Positions 18,718 through 28,450 of a stretch of 64,000 nt of DNA are shown in pieces. The translations under genes were made by a program, and so were the position numbers. A model generated the notes under the pieces. The model saw only the letters and a program-made list of their open reading frames with translations, was not told the DNA's origin and searched no databases. The DNA is from Treponema sp. OMZ 790 (GTDB taxonomy: Bacteria > Spirochaetota > Spirochaetia > Treponematales > Treponemataceae): NCBI RefSeq assembly GCF_024181285.1, contig NZ_CP051201.1, positions 2,294,001 to 2,358,000 of the forward strand, written 5' to 3'. The number at the start of each line of letters is the position of its first letter. Position 1 is the stretch's first letter.

Positions 18718-21700
18718 TTAAAATATATCAACTCTTATACCTGCAGATATGTGCGGAATAACCGATTTGATTTTAGATTTTTTACTCTTAGAATCTACAT
18801 CGGTAGGTATAAACCATAACTGTCCTTCTGTAAAGAAAGAAAATGCACTAAAATATTTTTGCTTATGGAATTTCACTCTGGGAAATTCGATTTGCGTAAG
18901 CAAAGCCGATAATACTTGAGGACGTCCGCTTTGAGTATTCGTAAAAAGTGAAAACTGTGCGCCCAAAGCCACATCCAGATACAACCATTTCCAATCAGGA
19001 CCAAAATAATATCCGAAAGGCAGGTCAAAAACGTTGGCTAAAAGTTTCAAAGAAACGATATGCCCTCCGTATCTAATTTGCTGATTACCGTATATTGCTT
19101 TAAACTGACTTTGTAAAAACTGTCCGTAATGTATCTGCAATTTTACGTTATCATCAAAAAAGCTTAATCCTACACCTATGTTCCAAAGAGAGGCGCCCCA
19201 AAAAGCCGTTTCAAAATGCAGCCCCTGTATAAACTTAGGCACGCCATAAGTTGCCTTATCTCCCTTCCTTAACGAAGATTCAACCTTGGCCACCTCTATA
19301 TCGTCAGATGATAAGCCGTTGAAATCTATAGCTCCGTTATATCTTCCTCCTTCACCGGGAGATATCAATATTACATCCGGAGCGGTTTTATCAATCTTTA
19401 TTATTGTCCTGCAAACCGCAACTTCTTTATTTTCCATAACGGCTCTTAACAATAAAAAGTGATTGCCTTCAGGCATATCCTCAGTTTCAAGCCTGTATTT
19501 CCAATTAGCAGTTGACTTAACCGGAACAAAGGTCTTTCCGTTATCAAAGCTGATTTCTACTCTTTTTAGTTTTTTTGCTTTAAAAGCCCTCTTGTCTTCT
19601 GATGTTGCTTCTTTAGAAGCAGCATGAGCTTTTTCTTCCTCAGATACGCTGTATCCTGCACGGCCTTTAATATAAGGCCTTTCTATTGCAAAATCCCCCA
19701 TAGCAAAGTTGTCTATGGTAATCCAAGGGCCTGCTTCTTCATATTTTATTGTGTGGACTTCTGAAACAAGCGGTCCTCGCCCGGCCTGATTAGTCCTTAA
19801 TTCAAGCTTATGTTCTCCGCTTGTAATTTTTTCCCTATCTAATTTAAAACAAACGTAGCCTGTTTTAGATACAGTTACCTTTTCTATTTCTTTTCCGTCT
19901 ATATAAAGGCCGGCTTCTTCTGCCATCTTGTCCAATACAAGCCTTCCATAGACATTAAACTCTCCCCTTACGGTTTCTCCGTTTAAGGGATATAATAATT
20001 CTATCTTGTTTTTATCCTTTTTACGGTATACGTCAAAATTTATGGATGCCTCATTAGCATTATTTGCTTTATCGACTCCGCTTATTTCAAGATTGTATCT
20101 TCCCTCAGGCAGAGCACTTATGTCGATATCCTTTGAAAGAATTATTTCGTTTTCAAGTTTTATTTCGGATAACTTTTGAGGCACAGTTGTTCCGCTTAGG
20201 CTCTTTATTTTAAGCATTACACCTTCAAGTGAAATATTATCATAAACCTGTCCCGACACAAATAAATTTGCATCTAATTTAGATCCGGCCAAAGGATATT
20301 CGAGTTTTAAAACAGGAGGAGTGTTGTCTATGTTTACCAAGGTCGAGTATAAAAATACCTGGTCATATTTGTCCGTGGCCTTTATAAAAACTACATGAGT
20401 TCCGTCATTTATTATATGGGTATTTAATCGGTATTGCCAATTTTCGCTGCCTTCAGCAAGGTTATAAGTTTGGCCGTTATCAAGCGATACTTCTATCTGT
20501 TTGATTCCGTTTTTATCCGTTGCGGTTCCGCTTATTACACTTACGCCTTTTAACGTATCGTTTATAAGGGGATAAGCTACTCCAACCTGAGGTACTTGTA
20601 ATGAAACCCTTATCTTCCTTTTTACAGGAGTACTCGCAACTCCGTAAATATCTTCTGCATATATTGTAAGTTCATGTTCATTATCCGTCAGCTCGCTTAG
20701 CAATATAGGGATTGAAAAGCTGTTTTTAATTTCTGCCGGCTTATAAGCTCCATTGTCTATTTTATAATATATTTTTGCAGCTTCATCATCATCATATACC
20801 ATTCCGGAAATTTCAAAGTCGCCTGTCATTATTTCATTTTCATACGGAAGATGCAGTTCAACTACAGGAGCATCTTCTGAATTGTCTATCTCAAAACTGT
20901 AGCTGTTAAAAGTTCTGGAATTACCTGCAAGGTCGGTAAATCTAAACTGCATGTTCTTACTCAAAGGTTCTTTTGAAGACCCGATTATTAGGTTTGGAAG
21001 AGTGTTATAATCAAAACTTTGCCATTCTGCGCCTTTGCTTGCTCCCTTATATTCTGCCTTTACTCCCGGGAATCTATCCGTTACCTTAAAAGCAGAATAA
21101 ACTGAACCGTTTACCTTAACTCCCGGTTCGGGTAAAACCATTATTGTTTCGGGAGCTTCGCTGTCCTTATAAAAAACTCTGTATGCAAAACTTTCTCTTC
21201 CGGCCATATCTTCTGCTCTTACCGTAACAAGTATGGGGCCGTCAGGCTGTCCGCCTACGTTTATACTCTCATTAAAGCTGCCAGAAAGTTTTATATACCG
21301 GTCTCCGTCTCCAAGGCTGTATTCAACGGTTTTTACTCCGGCTCCATCCGAGACCTTACCTTTTAAAACGATAGCTTTATTTACGAAGGATGCGCCTTCG
21401 GCCATGTCAAGGTTTATCTGAGGGGATGCAGTATCCGAAAGGATATCTACTTGCGGGCTTGTATATACATTGCCTTCGTTGTCGGTAATTTTTACTCCTA
21501 CACCCTTGTATAAACCGTCAGCTTTTACACTTAGCCTTATTATGTCTCCTTCGAGTTCGGCTTCAATGTTTTTTCCGCCGATGACTTCTAAGGATTCTAT
21601 TACCATGCCTTCTCTAGGCTGATAAACACCTGAAAGGGGATTTCCATCCGTCAATATAATCTGATTATTTTCATTAACATCGCCTTTAGCCCAGACAAAA

Positions 21701-23388
21701 TTTTCTTCTGCACCTCCGCCCGACATATTTACAACACGAACAGCCAATGTCTGTTTACTGATCCTATCGTTCATATCGGCAGCCGTAACGGATACGGTGT
21801 ATATCCCCGGTACCGACTTAGAGTTTATGTTTGTTTTTATTAAATATTCTGTCTGTCCGGCTTTTATGGGTAATGCAGACTCTTCTTCTCCGTTAAATCC
21901 GGCACTTATATATTTTAAGCCTGAAGGAGCTTTTACATGTACCGATGTAGAAGCCTTAGATTGAGCGTTATAGACAGGTATTACGGTTTCGCCGTTATCA
22001 AAGCTTATACTTGGAGCCCTGCCTTCCACAGTGAATTTTAAGCTTATCGGAGCTCCTTGTATTCCTTTTTTGTTTACCGCATATATTGTTAATGTATGGC
22101 TTCCGGCACTTATTTCTTTTTCTATAACTCCAAATCCTGCCTCATTGGCATCTATGATTTTTTCTTCGCCCTTATCTATTCTGTATCTTATTTCACCTGC
22201 GCCGTATAAATCGTGTACTACTCCGGATATATAAAGCTCCTCGGAAACCTTTGCATCTATCGCAGGGCTTAACATTTCTATTACGGGTTTGCCTTTACTC
22301 TGATCTATCTGGATGGTTTTTTTTACATTTACAATGTTTCCGGCTATATCTTTTGCCGTTATTTCGACAACTGCTGTCTTTCCGCCGCCCTTTCCTGCAT
22401 CGAATTCTTTTATCCAATAAGGATTGCCGGGCGTAAGGGTAAATTCTCCTTTTTCATTATTGCACTTCCACGAAAGGCTTGCCAAACCGGCAGAGTCTGT
22501 TGCTTTTCCTGCGATCGAAAATACGGGCGGCATGGGTTGATCGGTATCAGGATAGATAAACTCGACTAAAGGAGCCGTATTATCCACAAAAAGTAAAAAT
22601 GTATGTATACCTACACTGCCCTGCTTATCTACCGCCTTAAACCAAATGACCTTAGGTCCGTCAGGTATTTTTTTTGTATCAAGTTTTAAATAAAAATTAG
22701 ACTGTTTTGTTTTTTTGTTATAGGAAAGTTTTACTTCTTCAAAATTTTCTCCATCATTTACGGAATATAGGAGTCTTTCTATTCCGTTTCCGTCTTCTAC
22801 GGTACCTTCAATATTGATTTTTCCTGAAACAAGTTCTCCGACGGTTCTATTGACTATATTTGTTACAGGCGAAAGGCTGTTCAGATAAAAAACCCGTTTT
22901 ATGGATTTTCCTTTTACTCCATTAACATCAACACCCCATGCTTCAATAGTGTGAGCACCTTCTTCCAAGTTTTTGGTGTTTATATAATATGACCAAAATT
23001 CTTTACCTTTAGCCCGATAGATGCTTTCTCCTCCGTCAATACGAATTTCAACATAGTCTACAGCATCATCATCTAAACATGTTCCTACGATGTTTAAGTT
23101 TCCCGATACAACCGCATCAATTTTAGGATTACTTATATTTACTATGGGTAAGTCGGAATTGGGATCTATATACATATTAAACGGGCCGACATATCCCTCA
23201 TTACCAGCTATGTCTGTGGCCGTTATTATAATATTGTATTTTCCTTTTTTCTTACCTGAAATATCTATAGATTGATGCCAGCTTTCGTTTGACTGCATCT
23301 GCACTGTATCAATATCTTTCGATCCGCCTGCATACAATGTACCGAATACACTGCATATAATTACAATATATATTACAATTTTTCTCAT
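18718..23388 (-). CDS. Giant (1556 aa) Ig-like repeat protein with C-terminal outer-membrane barrel
   Basis: The start ATG at 23388 follows AGGAGT; the signal peptide is MRKIVIYIVIICSVFGTLYA. Residues 40-1340 contain about a dozen Ig-like repeats of the form GVVYDDDEAAKIYYKIDNG and SGTATDKNGIKQIEVSLDNG, each joined by LYPLNGE- or PLINDTLKG-like strands. Residues about 1350-1556 change character: alternating aromatic strands (GLHFETAFWGASLWNIGVG, VKLQIHYGQFLQSQF, WLYLDVALGAQFSLF) and a C-terminal aromatic, as in an outer-membrane beta-barrel. The layout suggests Ig repeats anchored by a small barrel. It is the first gene of a two-gene operon with the 2150-aa lipoprotein. Confidence 0.8.
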   Translation of the reverse strand: MRKIVIYIVIICSVFGTLYAGGSKDIDTVQMQSNESWHQSIDISGKKKGKYNIIITATDIAGNEGYVGPFNMYIDPNSDLPIVNISNPKIDAVVSGNLNIVGTCLDDDAVDYVEIRIDGGESIYRAKGKEFWSYYINTKNLEEGAHTIEAWGVDVNGVKGKSIKRVFYLNSLSPVTNIVNRTVGELVSGKINIEGTVEDGNGIERLLYSVNDGENFEEVKLSYNKKTKQSNFYLKLDTKKIPDGPKVIWFKAVDKQGSVGIHTFLLFVDNTAPLVEFIYPDTDQPMPPVFSIAGKATDSAGLASLSWKCNNEKGEFTLTPGNPYWIKEFDAGKGGGKTAVVEITAKDIAGNIVNVKKTIQIDQSKGKPVIEMLSPAIDAKVSEELYISGVVHDLYGAGEIRYRIDKGEEKIIDANEAGFGVIEKEISAGSHTLTIYAVNKKGIQGAPISLKFTVEGRAPSISFDNGETVIPVYNAQSKASTSVHVKAPSGLKYISAGFNGEEESALPIKAGQTEYLIKTNINSKSVPGIYTVSVTAADMNDRISKQTLAVRVVNMSGGGAEENFVWAKGDVNENNQIILTDGNPLSGVYQPREGMVIESLEVIGGKNIEAELEGDIIRLSVKADGLYKGVGVKITDNEGNVYTSPQVDILSDTASPQINLDMAEGASFVNKAIVLKGKVSDGAGVKTVEYSLGDGDRYIKLSGSFNESINVGGQPDGPILVTVRAEDMAGRESFAYRVFYKDSEAPETIMVLPEPGVKVNGSVYSAFKVTDRFPGVKAEYKGASKGAEWQSFDYNTLPNLIIGSSKEPLSKNMQFRFTDLAGNSRTFNSYSFEIDNSEDAPVVELHLPYENEIMTGDFEISGMVYDDDEAAKIYYKIDNGAYKPAEIKNSFSIPILLSELTDNEHELTIYAEDIYGVASTPVKRKIRVSLQVPQVGVAYPLINDTLKGVSVISGTATDKNGIKQIEVSLDNGQTYNLAEGSENWQYRLNTHIINDGTHVVFIKATDKYDQVFLYSTLVNIDNTPPVLKLEYPLAGSKLDANLFVSGQVYDNISLEGVMLKIKSLSGTTVPQKLSEIKLENEIILSKDIDISALPEGRYNLEISGVDKANNANEASINFDVYRKKDKNKIELLYPLNGETVRGEFNVYGRLVLDKMAEEAGLYIDGKEIEKVTVSKTGYVCFKLDREKITSGEHKLELRTNQAGRGPLVSEVHTIKYEEAGPWITIDNFAMGDFAIERPYIKGRAGYSVSEEEKAHAASKEATSEDKRAFKAKKLKRVEISFDNGKTFVPVKSTANWKYRLETEDMPEGNHFLLLRAVMENKEVAVCRTIIKIDKTAPDVILISPGEGGRYNGAIDFNGLSSDDIEVAKVESSLRKGDKATYGVPKFIQGLHFETAFWGASLWNIGVGLSFFDDNVKLQIHYGQFLQSQFKAIYGNQQIRYGGHIVSLKLLANVFDLPFGYYFGPDWKWLYLDVALGAQFSLFTNTQSGRPQVLSALLTQIEFPRVKFHKQKYFSAFSFFTEGQLWFIPTDVDSKSKKSKIKSVIPHISAGIRVDIF

Positions 23389-23420
23389 AAAAAGACTCCT
23401 AAACAAATATCAAAAAATTA

Positions 23421-23550
23421 ACCGATAGATTATCGGTAAAATATTCCTAAAACTTTAATATATCTAAAATAAAGGAAGAAAATGAAGGGGATATACCGGA
23501 TACTAATATACACACAAAATATCAAAAATATCAACTATTTTTGATATTTT
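23421..23550. promoter_or_regulatory. Two palindromes in the divergent intergenic region
   Basis: The 246-bp gap between the Ig operon and the MATE gene is AT-rich. It holds a perfect 7-3-7 dyad ACCGATA-GAT-TATCGGT (23421-23437) and a perfect 15-5-15 inverted repeat (arms 23516-23530 and 23536-23550, loop TCAAC). Either could bind a regulator of the two divergent units; function is inferred. Confidence 0.45.
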
Positions 23551-23634
23551 TATACAAATTTATCAAAAACACCTAAAAAGGAGCCTGATATATATCTTCC
23601 ATATTTTTTGATAATAGAGTAAACTGTTTAGAAT

Positions 23635-24999
23635 ATGAAGCTAAAATTTATCGGACAGACTACGGCACAAAGGCGTGAACTTATTTTAACCGCTTCCCCT
23701 ATAAAAACCTTGCTTATACTTTCTTTGCCGGCCCTTATGATGGCAATGCTCCAAGCTATGATGCCGTTTACAGACGGTCTTTTTATAAACAGACTTACCG
23801 ACCACGTAACGGCAAGTGCAGTCAGCTTTTCCCAGCCGATTATCTTCATTGTTTTAGCCCTTGGGCAAGGTTTGAGTGTCGGTGCTACTGCAATCATAGG
23901 TCAGCTTAACGGGCGCGGAAATATAGATGAGAGTAAAAAGACCGCAACTCAAATTTTCGTATTCGGATTTTTGTTGGGGCTGGTCTCGATTCCCATTTTA
24001 TTTGTATTGGGCTCAGTAATAAGCTACAGTCTGAAAAGTGAGATAGCTCCGCTGGTTTTCCGCTATATTTCGCTTTATTGTCTGGTAATGCCGCTCAGCT
24101 TTATGGAGTCGATATATAACGGAATTAAGAATGCAAACGGAAAACCGGAAGCGCCTTTTTTTAGAATGATTATAATGCTTATAATCAAAATAATCGGAAA
24201 CTTTATATTTTTGTATTTTCTAAAAATGAAAATAGACGGCTGCGTTTTGGCTTCGCTTTTAGCCAACATAGTAGTCGCAGCATGGATGTTCTATGACCTT
24301 TTTTTAAAACAGACGCCCGATAAACTTACTTTAAAACAATTTAAATTTTCTCCTCCTGCAATATACGAACTATTACGGGTCGGCTTTCCTGCAATGATAA
24401 ATTATGCCTTTATATATGTAGGTTTCTTTTTGATAAACAGAGAAATGGAGCCTTACGGTGCAATAGTTTTAAACGGGCAGAGCATTGCAAGCAATATTTC
24501 GACAATTTGTTTCAATATACCCGGCTGTTTTAGTGCTGCCGTTACGACTATGGTCAGCATGAATATAGGCTCAGAAAATCCTCAAAAGGCGAAACGGTCA
24601 TGCCTTTTAGGCTGTATTACAAGTGCGATAAGCGGGGCAGTCCTTATAGCTATAATAGTACCCTCGTCAGCCTATTTGGTATCAATGTTTAAGCCGGAAA
24701 TGCCCCAAATAGGGGAAATCGCAGTAAAGGCCCTGCACATTTATACCTACTCGGTAATAGGCTTCGGTATTTGTATGACAATTCAGGGAGCTTTTATCGG
24801 CCTAGGAAAAACCAAGGTTCCATTAATGTTGGGTATTTTACGCATCTGGCTTTTGCGCTACATATTTATAATTACAACCGAAAAATATCTTTCCTATTAC
24901 TCGATATACTGGGGAAATCTTTTTTCGAACATAACGGCCGGTCTGATTGCCGTAATTTTAATCCTAAACACCAAATGGGTGTCGGGAATAAAAAAATAA
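23635..24999 (+). CDS. MATE family multidrug/cation antiporter
   Basis: A 454-aa, 12-TM inner-membrane efflux protein of the multi-antimicrobial extrusion family, which expels drugs in exchange for Na+ or H+. Family hallmarks are LSLPALMMAMLQAMMPFTDGLFI near the N-terminus, the two inverted halves, and VSFSQPIIFIVLALGQGLSVGATAIIGQLNGRG-type sequence after TM2. In the second half, LRVGFPAMINYAFIYVGFF mirrors the first. No strong ribosome site precedes the ATG. It stands alone between the divergent Ig operon and an Rpn gene. Confidence 0.92.
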   Translation: MKLKFIGQTTAQRRELILTASPIKTLLILSLPALMMAMLQAMMPFTDGLFINRLTDHVTASAVSFSQPIIFIVLALGQGLSVGATAIIGQLNGRGNIDESKKTATQIFVFGFLLGLVSIPILFVLGSVISYSLKSEIAPLVFRYISLYCLVMPLSFMESIYNGIKNANGKPEAPFFRMIIMLIIKIIGNFIFLYFLKMKIDGCVLASLLANIVVAAWMFYDLFLKQTPDKLTLKQFKFSPPAIYELLRVGFPAMINYAFIYVGFFLINREMEPYGAIVLNGQSIASNISTICFNIPGCFSAAVTTMVSMNIGSENPQKAKRSCLLGCITSAISGAVLIAIIVPSSAYLVSMFKPEMPQIGEIAVKALHIYTYSVIGFGICMTIQGAFIGLGKTKVPLMLGILRIWLLRYIFIITTEKYLSYYSIYWGNLFSNITAGLIAVILILNTKWVSGIKK

Positions 25000-25128
25000 A
25001 AGTTTTTTTAAAATTTTACTCTTAAATGAAATAAAATCCTACAATAATAATGATGATGAGGCATAAATCTTTTGTTTTATCCTAACCATTTATTTGGTAT
25101 GAAAATTATTATTTTTGAGGAGAAAAAT

Positions 25129-26061
25129 ATGTCGGAAGAAAAAATTTTAAACCCCAAAACCGATTGGGTATTTAAGCTGATGTTTTCTAAAGGCGAGGAA
25201 GGAAACAAGGCTCTTATCAGTTTTCTAAATGCCTTTTTGGAAGATTCTTACGGTAAAATCAAAAAGGCCGAAATCCTAAACACCGAGCTCATCCGCGACA
25301 GACCGTCGGGTGAAACCTACCGCCTAGACTTTTTAATTAAAACCGACACAGGCCTTCTTGTAGACCTTGAAATGCAGCAGTTTTGGAAAACCAACTATCC
25401 GAGGCGGAGTCAAATGTACCTTATGCGCCTCGCTTCACGCTTTTTAAAGACGGAGCCCAAAGAAGACGACTTTTTGTACGCCATAAGCCTTTCGGTCTTC
25501 GGCTGCGATGTTCCCAAAAACGCAGAGCTTGTCAGGATGCCTGAGGGCTCTGTAATTCAATATCTTTATGTTGAATTAAACGAGCTAATAGTTTATACTA
25601 TGAAAAAGAGACTTGAAGAGTATAACCTAAAAGATTTTTGGATAAGGTTTTTAGCCAACTATGAAGAAGATAAAAAAAGCGGGATGTTGGAAGAATTATG
25701 CAGATTAGAGGAGGGTATAAAAATGGCAGAAGCGACACTCTTTAGGGTAACGGATGAAGAGAGGCGAATGGCAATAGAGCTCTCTAACGAAAAATACGAG
25801 ATGTATGTCGAATGTGAAAGGAATGAAGCTAGAAGACTGGGATTAGAGGAAGGCCGTGCCGCAGGTTTAGAAGAAGGTTTAGCCGAAGGCCGAGCGGAGG
25901 GAAGAAATCTAGGTTTAGCAGAGGGCTTGGCTGAGGGTCGTGCAGCCGGTTCTCATCAAAAAGCCCTTGAAACGGCAAAAATTATGAAAAACATGAATTA
26001 TCCTCTAGAAGATATTTACACAATCACAGGACTTTCTGAAGAAGTAGTAGGAAAATTATAG
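25129..26061 (+). CDS. Rpn-type PD-(D/E)XK nuclease family putative transposase (subtype 3)
   Basis: A 310-aa paralogue starting MSEEKILNPKTDWVFKLMF after GAGGAG. The core RLDFLIKTDTGLLVDLEMQ supplies the D...E-x-Q catalytic set. Between body and tail is a run of degenerate repeats (LGLEEGRAAGLEEGLAEGRAEGR, 7- to 8-residue periodicity), much longer than in the other copies. The tail GSHQKALETAKIMKNMNYP / LEDIYTITGLSEEVVGKL is the common cassette. Divergent body, shared tail: this supports modular tail exchange in the family. Confidence 0.85.
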   Translation: MSEEKILNPKTDWVFKLMFSKGEEGNKALISFLNAFLEDSYGKIKKAEILNTELIRDRPSGETYRLDFLIKTDTGLLVDLEMQQFWKTNYPRRSQMYLMRLASRFLKTEPKEDDFLYAISLSVFGCDVPKNAELVRMPEGSVIQYLYVELNELIVYTMKKRLEEYNLKDFWIRFLANYEEDKKSGMLEELCRLEEGIKMAEATLFRVTDEERRMAIELSNEKYEMYVECERNEARRLGLEEGRAAGLEEGLAEGRAEGRNLGLAEGLAEGRAAGSHQKALETAKIMKNMNYPLEDIYTITGLSEEVVGKL

Positions 26062-26162
26062 ACTATAATTTTTGTGACTGATTTTAACTACCACTCATTG
26101 AAAAAAAACGGCAATAGGTGTAAAATCCTCGTTGAGTAAAAAAACTTTTGGGAGGTTGTTTT

Positions 26163-26690
26163 ATGAAAAATATAAAGATTGATTTTGATGTTTTAGAAAT
26201 GATGGTTTTCTTTTGGGAAAGCGTAGCTTCAAAGGATAAGATGGGAGATGATTACTTTGTGAGTATTGCCGAAAAGCCGCAGATGGAAGTTGTTTACAAC
26301 GAGGACTTTTCTAAGGATTCCGTCCGCAGGGTTATGTCTGCAATTTCCAATAGGGAAAGGCTTAACGACCGCACGATGAGCGAGAGCCGCTTTTGGAATA
26401 ACAATATGTGGATTTTGGAAGACTTACAGACCATGCACAATATGATGGCTCCGATTAAGACCTTAAACCTTGCAGAGCTTACCGAAAAATACAAGGATTC
26501 GGCAAAATTCGATGAGATCGAACTCATATTCATTCCGGCCCATGCAGAAGAATTCTATATAAAGGAAAATAAAATATATATTAACTTTTTTAAACTTATT
26601 CCGAATTATGAAGACCCGAAAGATATTAAGATTTCAGGCCTTCCTTTAAAAGAATATGTAATTAAAAAGATCGAAGATTTATTGCACTAA
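26163..26690 (+). CDS. Hypothetical protein, 175 aa
   Basis: No family recognised. The start is the ATG at 26163 behind GGGAGG; an in-frame TTG at 26148 overlaps that ribosome site. The protein is acidic, mixed alpha/beta and soluble-looking, with no signal peptide. Notable parts: an N-terminal helix ...LEMMVFFWESVASKD and a C-terminal strand pair IELIFIPAHAEEFYI / NKIYINFFKLIP. Its last 28 nt overlap the 3' end of the convergent rRNA methyltransferase gene, so the pair is likely a long-standing arrangement. Confidence 0.7.
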   Translation: MKNIKIDFDVLEMMVFFWESVASKDKMGDDYFVSIAEKPQMEVVYNEDFSKDSVRRVMSAISNRERLNDRTMSESRFWNNNMWILEDLQTMHNMMAPIKTLNLAELTEKYKDSAKFDEIELIFIPAHAEEFYIKENKIYINFFKLIPNYEDPKDIKISGLPLKEYVIKKIEDLLH

Positions 26691-27429
26691 GACTATGACA
26701 AAAAAGGGTTGCGGCTTGGGCGACGTTTAAGCTTTCTACATTGCCGCTTCCCTTTATTTTTACAAGATGGGAGCAAAGCTTTTTAGCTTCCTCGCTTATT
26801 CCCCTCTCTTCATTTCCTAGAACAATTACACAAGCCTCATCCTTTTCGATCAATCTTTCTATGTCGGCGATTTCGTGGTGGGCTTTTAAATCGGTGCCTA
26901 TGCAGGTGAGCCTTCCGCGGCATTGGCGCAAAAACCAAGCCGTTGACGAAACCTTAAAAATGTTTACAAATTCCATTCCGCCTTGAGCTACCCTGTAAGC
27001 CGAGGTAGTAATCGAAGCCTGTTTATCTTCCTTTGTTAAAACTATATTTTCAATACCGAAAAAGGCAGCGCTCCTTATTATCGCACCGAGGTTGTTTGCG
27101 TTTCCTATTTCATCCAGCATCAAAACCTGAGCCCTATTTTGAGCCCAAAGGTTTATCGTTTCATGTTCCAGTACAGGGATTTCGGGCTCAAAGATCATCG
27201 CCGTTACCCCCTGATGATGCACCGATTCGGAGAGCCTTTCCAACTCATCATCGGCGACTATTCTATATAATCTCTTATTGGAAGCCAGATACTTACAAAC
27301 CTCGCCGAACTGTTTTGCTCTTTTTTCCGAAAAAAACAGGCGTGAGATTTTTTCGGGATGATGTTTTGCCAAGGCAAGACAGCTTTCAAAGCCGCAAACC
27401 GGCAATTCTTTTTCAAATTTTTTACCCAT
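26662..27429 (-). CDS. TrmH/SpoU-family RNA 2'-O-methyltransferase
   Basis: AdoMet-dependent RNA ribose methyltransferase with a trefoil-knot fold. The three SpoU motifs are present: NANNLGAIIRSAAFFG (motif 1), VIVLGNEERGISEEA (motif 2) and IKGSGNVESLNVAQAATLF (motif 3). An N-terminal substrate-binding domain precedes them, as in the RlmB/TrmH subgroup. The start is set at the ATG at 27429; a TTG at 27453 is also in frame. A TATGAT box lies 6 nt before the ATG, so a leaderless message is possible. Target nucleotide unknown. Confidence 0.88.
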   Translation of the reverse strand: MGKKFEKELPVCGFESCLALAKHHPEKISRLFFSEKRAKQFGEVCKYLASNKRLYRIVADDELERLSESVHHQGVTAMIFEPEIPVLEHETINLWAQNRAQVLMLDEIGNANNLGAIIRSAAFFGIENIVLTKEDKQASITTSAYRVAQGGMEFVNIFKVSSTAWFLRQCRGRLTCIGTDLKAHHEIADIERLIEKDEACVIVLGNEERGISEEAKKLCSHLVKIKGSGNVESLNVAQAATLFCHSLSAINLRSF

Positions 27430-27519
27430 GTGTTCATCATACACCAAAAACAAAACATATGGAAGCGGACTCCTTCAAGGCAACCGCACAAGAATGATTA
27501 TGAAGCGGCTAACTTCTTT

Positions 27520-27699
27520 ACTGTGCGAAATTTTGAACAAAATTTCGCACAGTTTTCAAAAAAGGGCAAACACATCATGAGGGTAAATAAAATAGCAAAA
27601 AAATAGGCTGTGAATACCCCTCTTGCAGCCGCATAGCGGCGAAAGGCGGGTTGAACAGCCTATGTTTTTTGCGAAGATAAAACTCTGATGCGTTTGCCC
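27520..27699. repeat. Nested inverted-repeat element between trmH-like and HAD genes
   Basis: A 301-bp gap holds a 15-bp hairpin (27520-27534/27539-27553) followed by a nested structure. The outer arms are GGGCAAACACATCA (27564-27577) and TGATGCGTTTGCCC (27686-27699). The middle arms are 27595-27611 and 27655-27672 (about 17 bp). The inner stem is GCCGC-ata-GCGGC (27628-27640). It could form a three-tier cruciform or an RNA structure. It does not resemble a tRNA or a known riboswitch to me. Confidence 0.65.
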
Positions 27700-27715
27700 T
27701 GACTCTTTTTTGACC

Positions 27716-27744
27716 TTGCAGAAATTTTCTATTTTTGTTAGAAT
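27716..27744 (+). promoter_or_regulatory. Candidate promoter of the HAD phosphatase gene
   Basis: TTGCAG (27716-27721), 17 bp, TAGAAT (27739-27744), then 9 nt to the ATG. The expected start site leaves only about 3 nt of leader. Confidence 0.5.
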
Positions 27745-27753
27745 GAGGGCCTT

Positions 27754-28410
27754 ATGAAAAAAGCATGTATTTTTGATTTGGACGGAACCTTAACCAATTC
27801 CCTTTACTCGATAGCTCATTTTTTAAATGCTGAAACGGCCAAGTACGGCATACCGGCTGTCGATCCTGAAGAATTTAAAATTTTAACAGGGAACGGAGCA
27901 AGAAAGCTGGTACAAAGAGTGCTTGAACGGTCAGGAAAAAACAGCAAAGAATTGGAAGAAAAAATACTTAAAGGTTATAATGCAGTCTATGATGCAGACC
28001 CTGTTTATCTTTGTGAAGCCTACCCGGGAATCAAAGAGCTTTTATCCGGCTTAATCAAAAACGGAATTTCGGTAAATGTGCTTTCAAATAAACCCCACTC
28101 GACAACCGAAAAAGTTGTTAAGACCATCTTCGGCGAGAACACCTTTTCGTGTATCCTGGGAGCCCGGGATTCGGTACCCCTGAAACCTGACCCCGCAGGC
28201 GTTTATGAAATTTTAAAAATGCTCAACCTCGAAAAAAAAGATTTTCTTTACATAGGAGACACAGCAACGGATGTTCAAACCGGGAAAAATGCAGGTCTTT
28301 TTACAATAGGCGTTTTATGGGGTTTTAGAAAGCGTCCCGAATTGGAAAACGCAGGAGCTGATGCGATAATCTCAAGCCCTGAAGAAATCCTAAAGATTGC
28401 CTTAGCGTAA
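27754..28410 (+). CDS. HAD-superfamily phosphatase (phosphoglycolate phosphatase-like)
   Basis: A 218-aa cytosolic hydrolase. Motif I DLDGTLTNS (residues 8-16) carries the nucleophile and acid Asp. Motif II is NVLSNKPH (around 108). The motif III lysine is in PLKPDP, and motif IV GDTATDVQTGKNAG binds Mg2+. The helical cap between motifs I and II (residues 18-85) is of the C1 type seen in Gph, beta-phosphoglucomutase and PPi phosphatases. Exact substrate cannot be chosen. A strong inverted-repeat element lies just upstream. Confidence 0.88.
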   Translation: MKKACIFDLDGTLTNSLYSIAHFLNAETAKYGIPAVDPEEFKILTGNGARKLVQRVLERSGKNSKELEEKILKGYNAVYDADPVYLCEAYPGIKELLSGLIKNGISVNVLSNKPHSTTEKVVKTIFGENTFSCILGARDSVPLKPDPAGVYEILKMLNLEKKDFLYIGDTATDVQTGKNAGLFTIGVLWGFRKRPELENAGADAIISSPEEILKIALA

Positions 28411-28450
28411 ACCTGTAATCTGCCGTCAATTTCTATAGGCTAGACTCTGC

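Noticed and set aside
27480..27720. tRNA, tmRNA or RNase P RNA in the nested palindrome
   Set aside because: Stem order, lengths and conserved loops do not match these RNAs.
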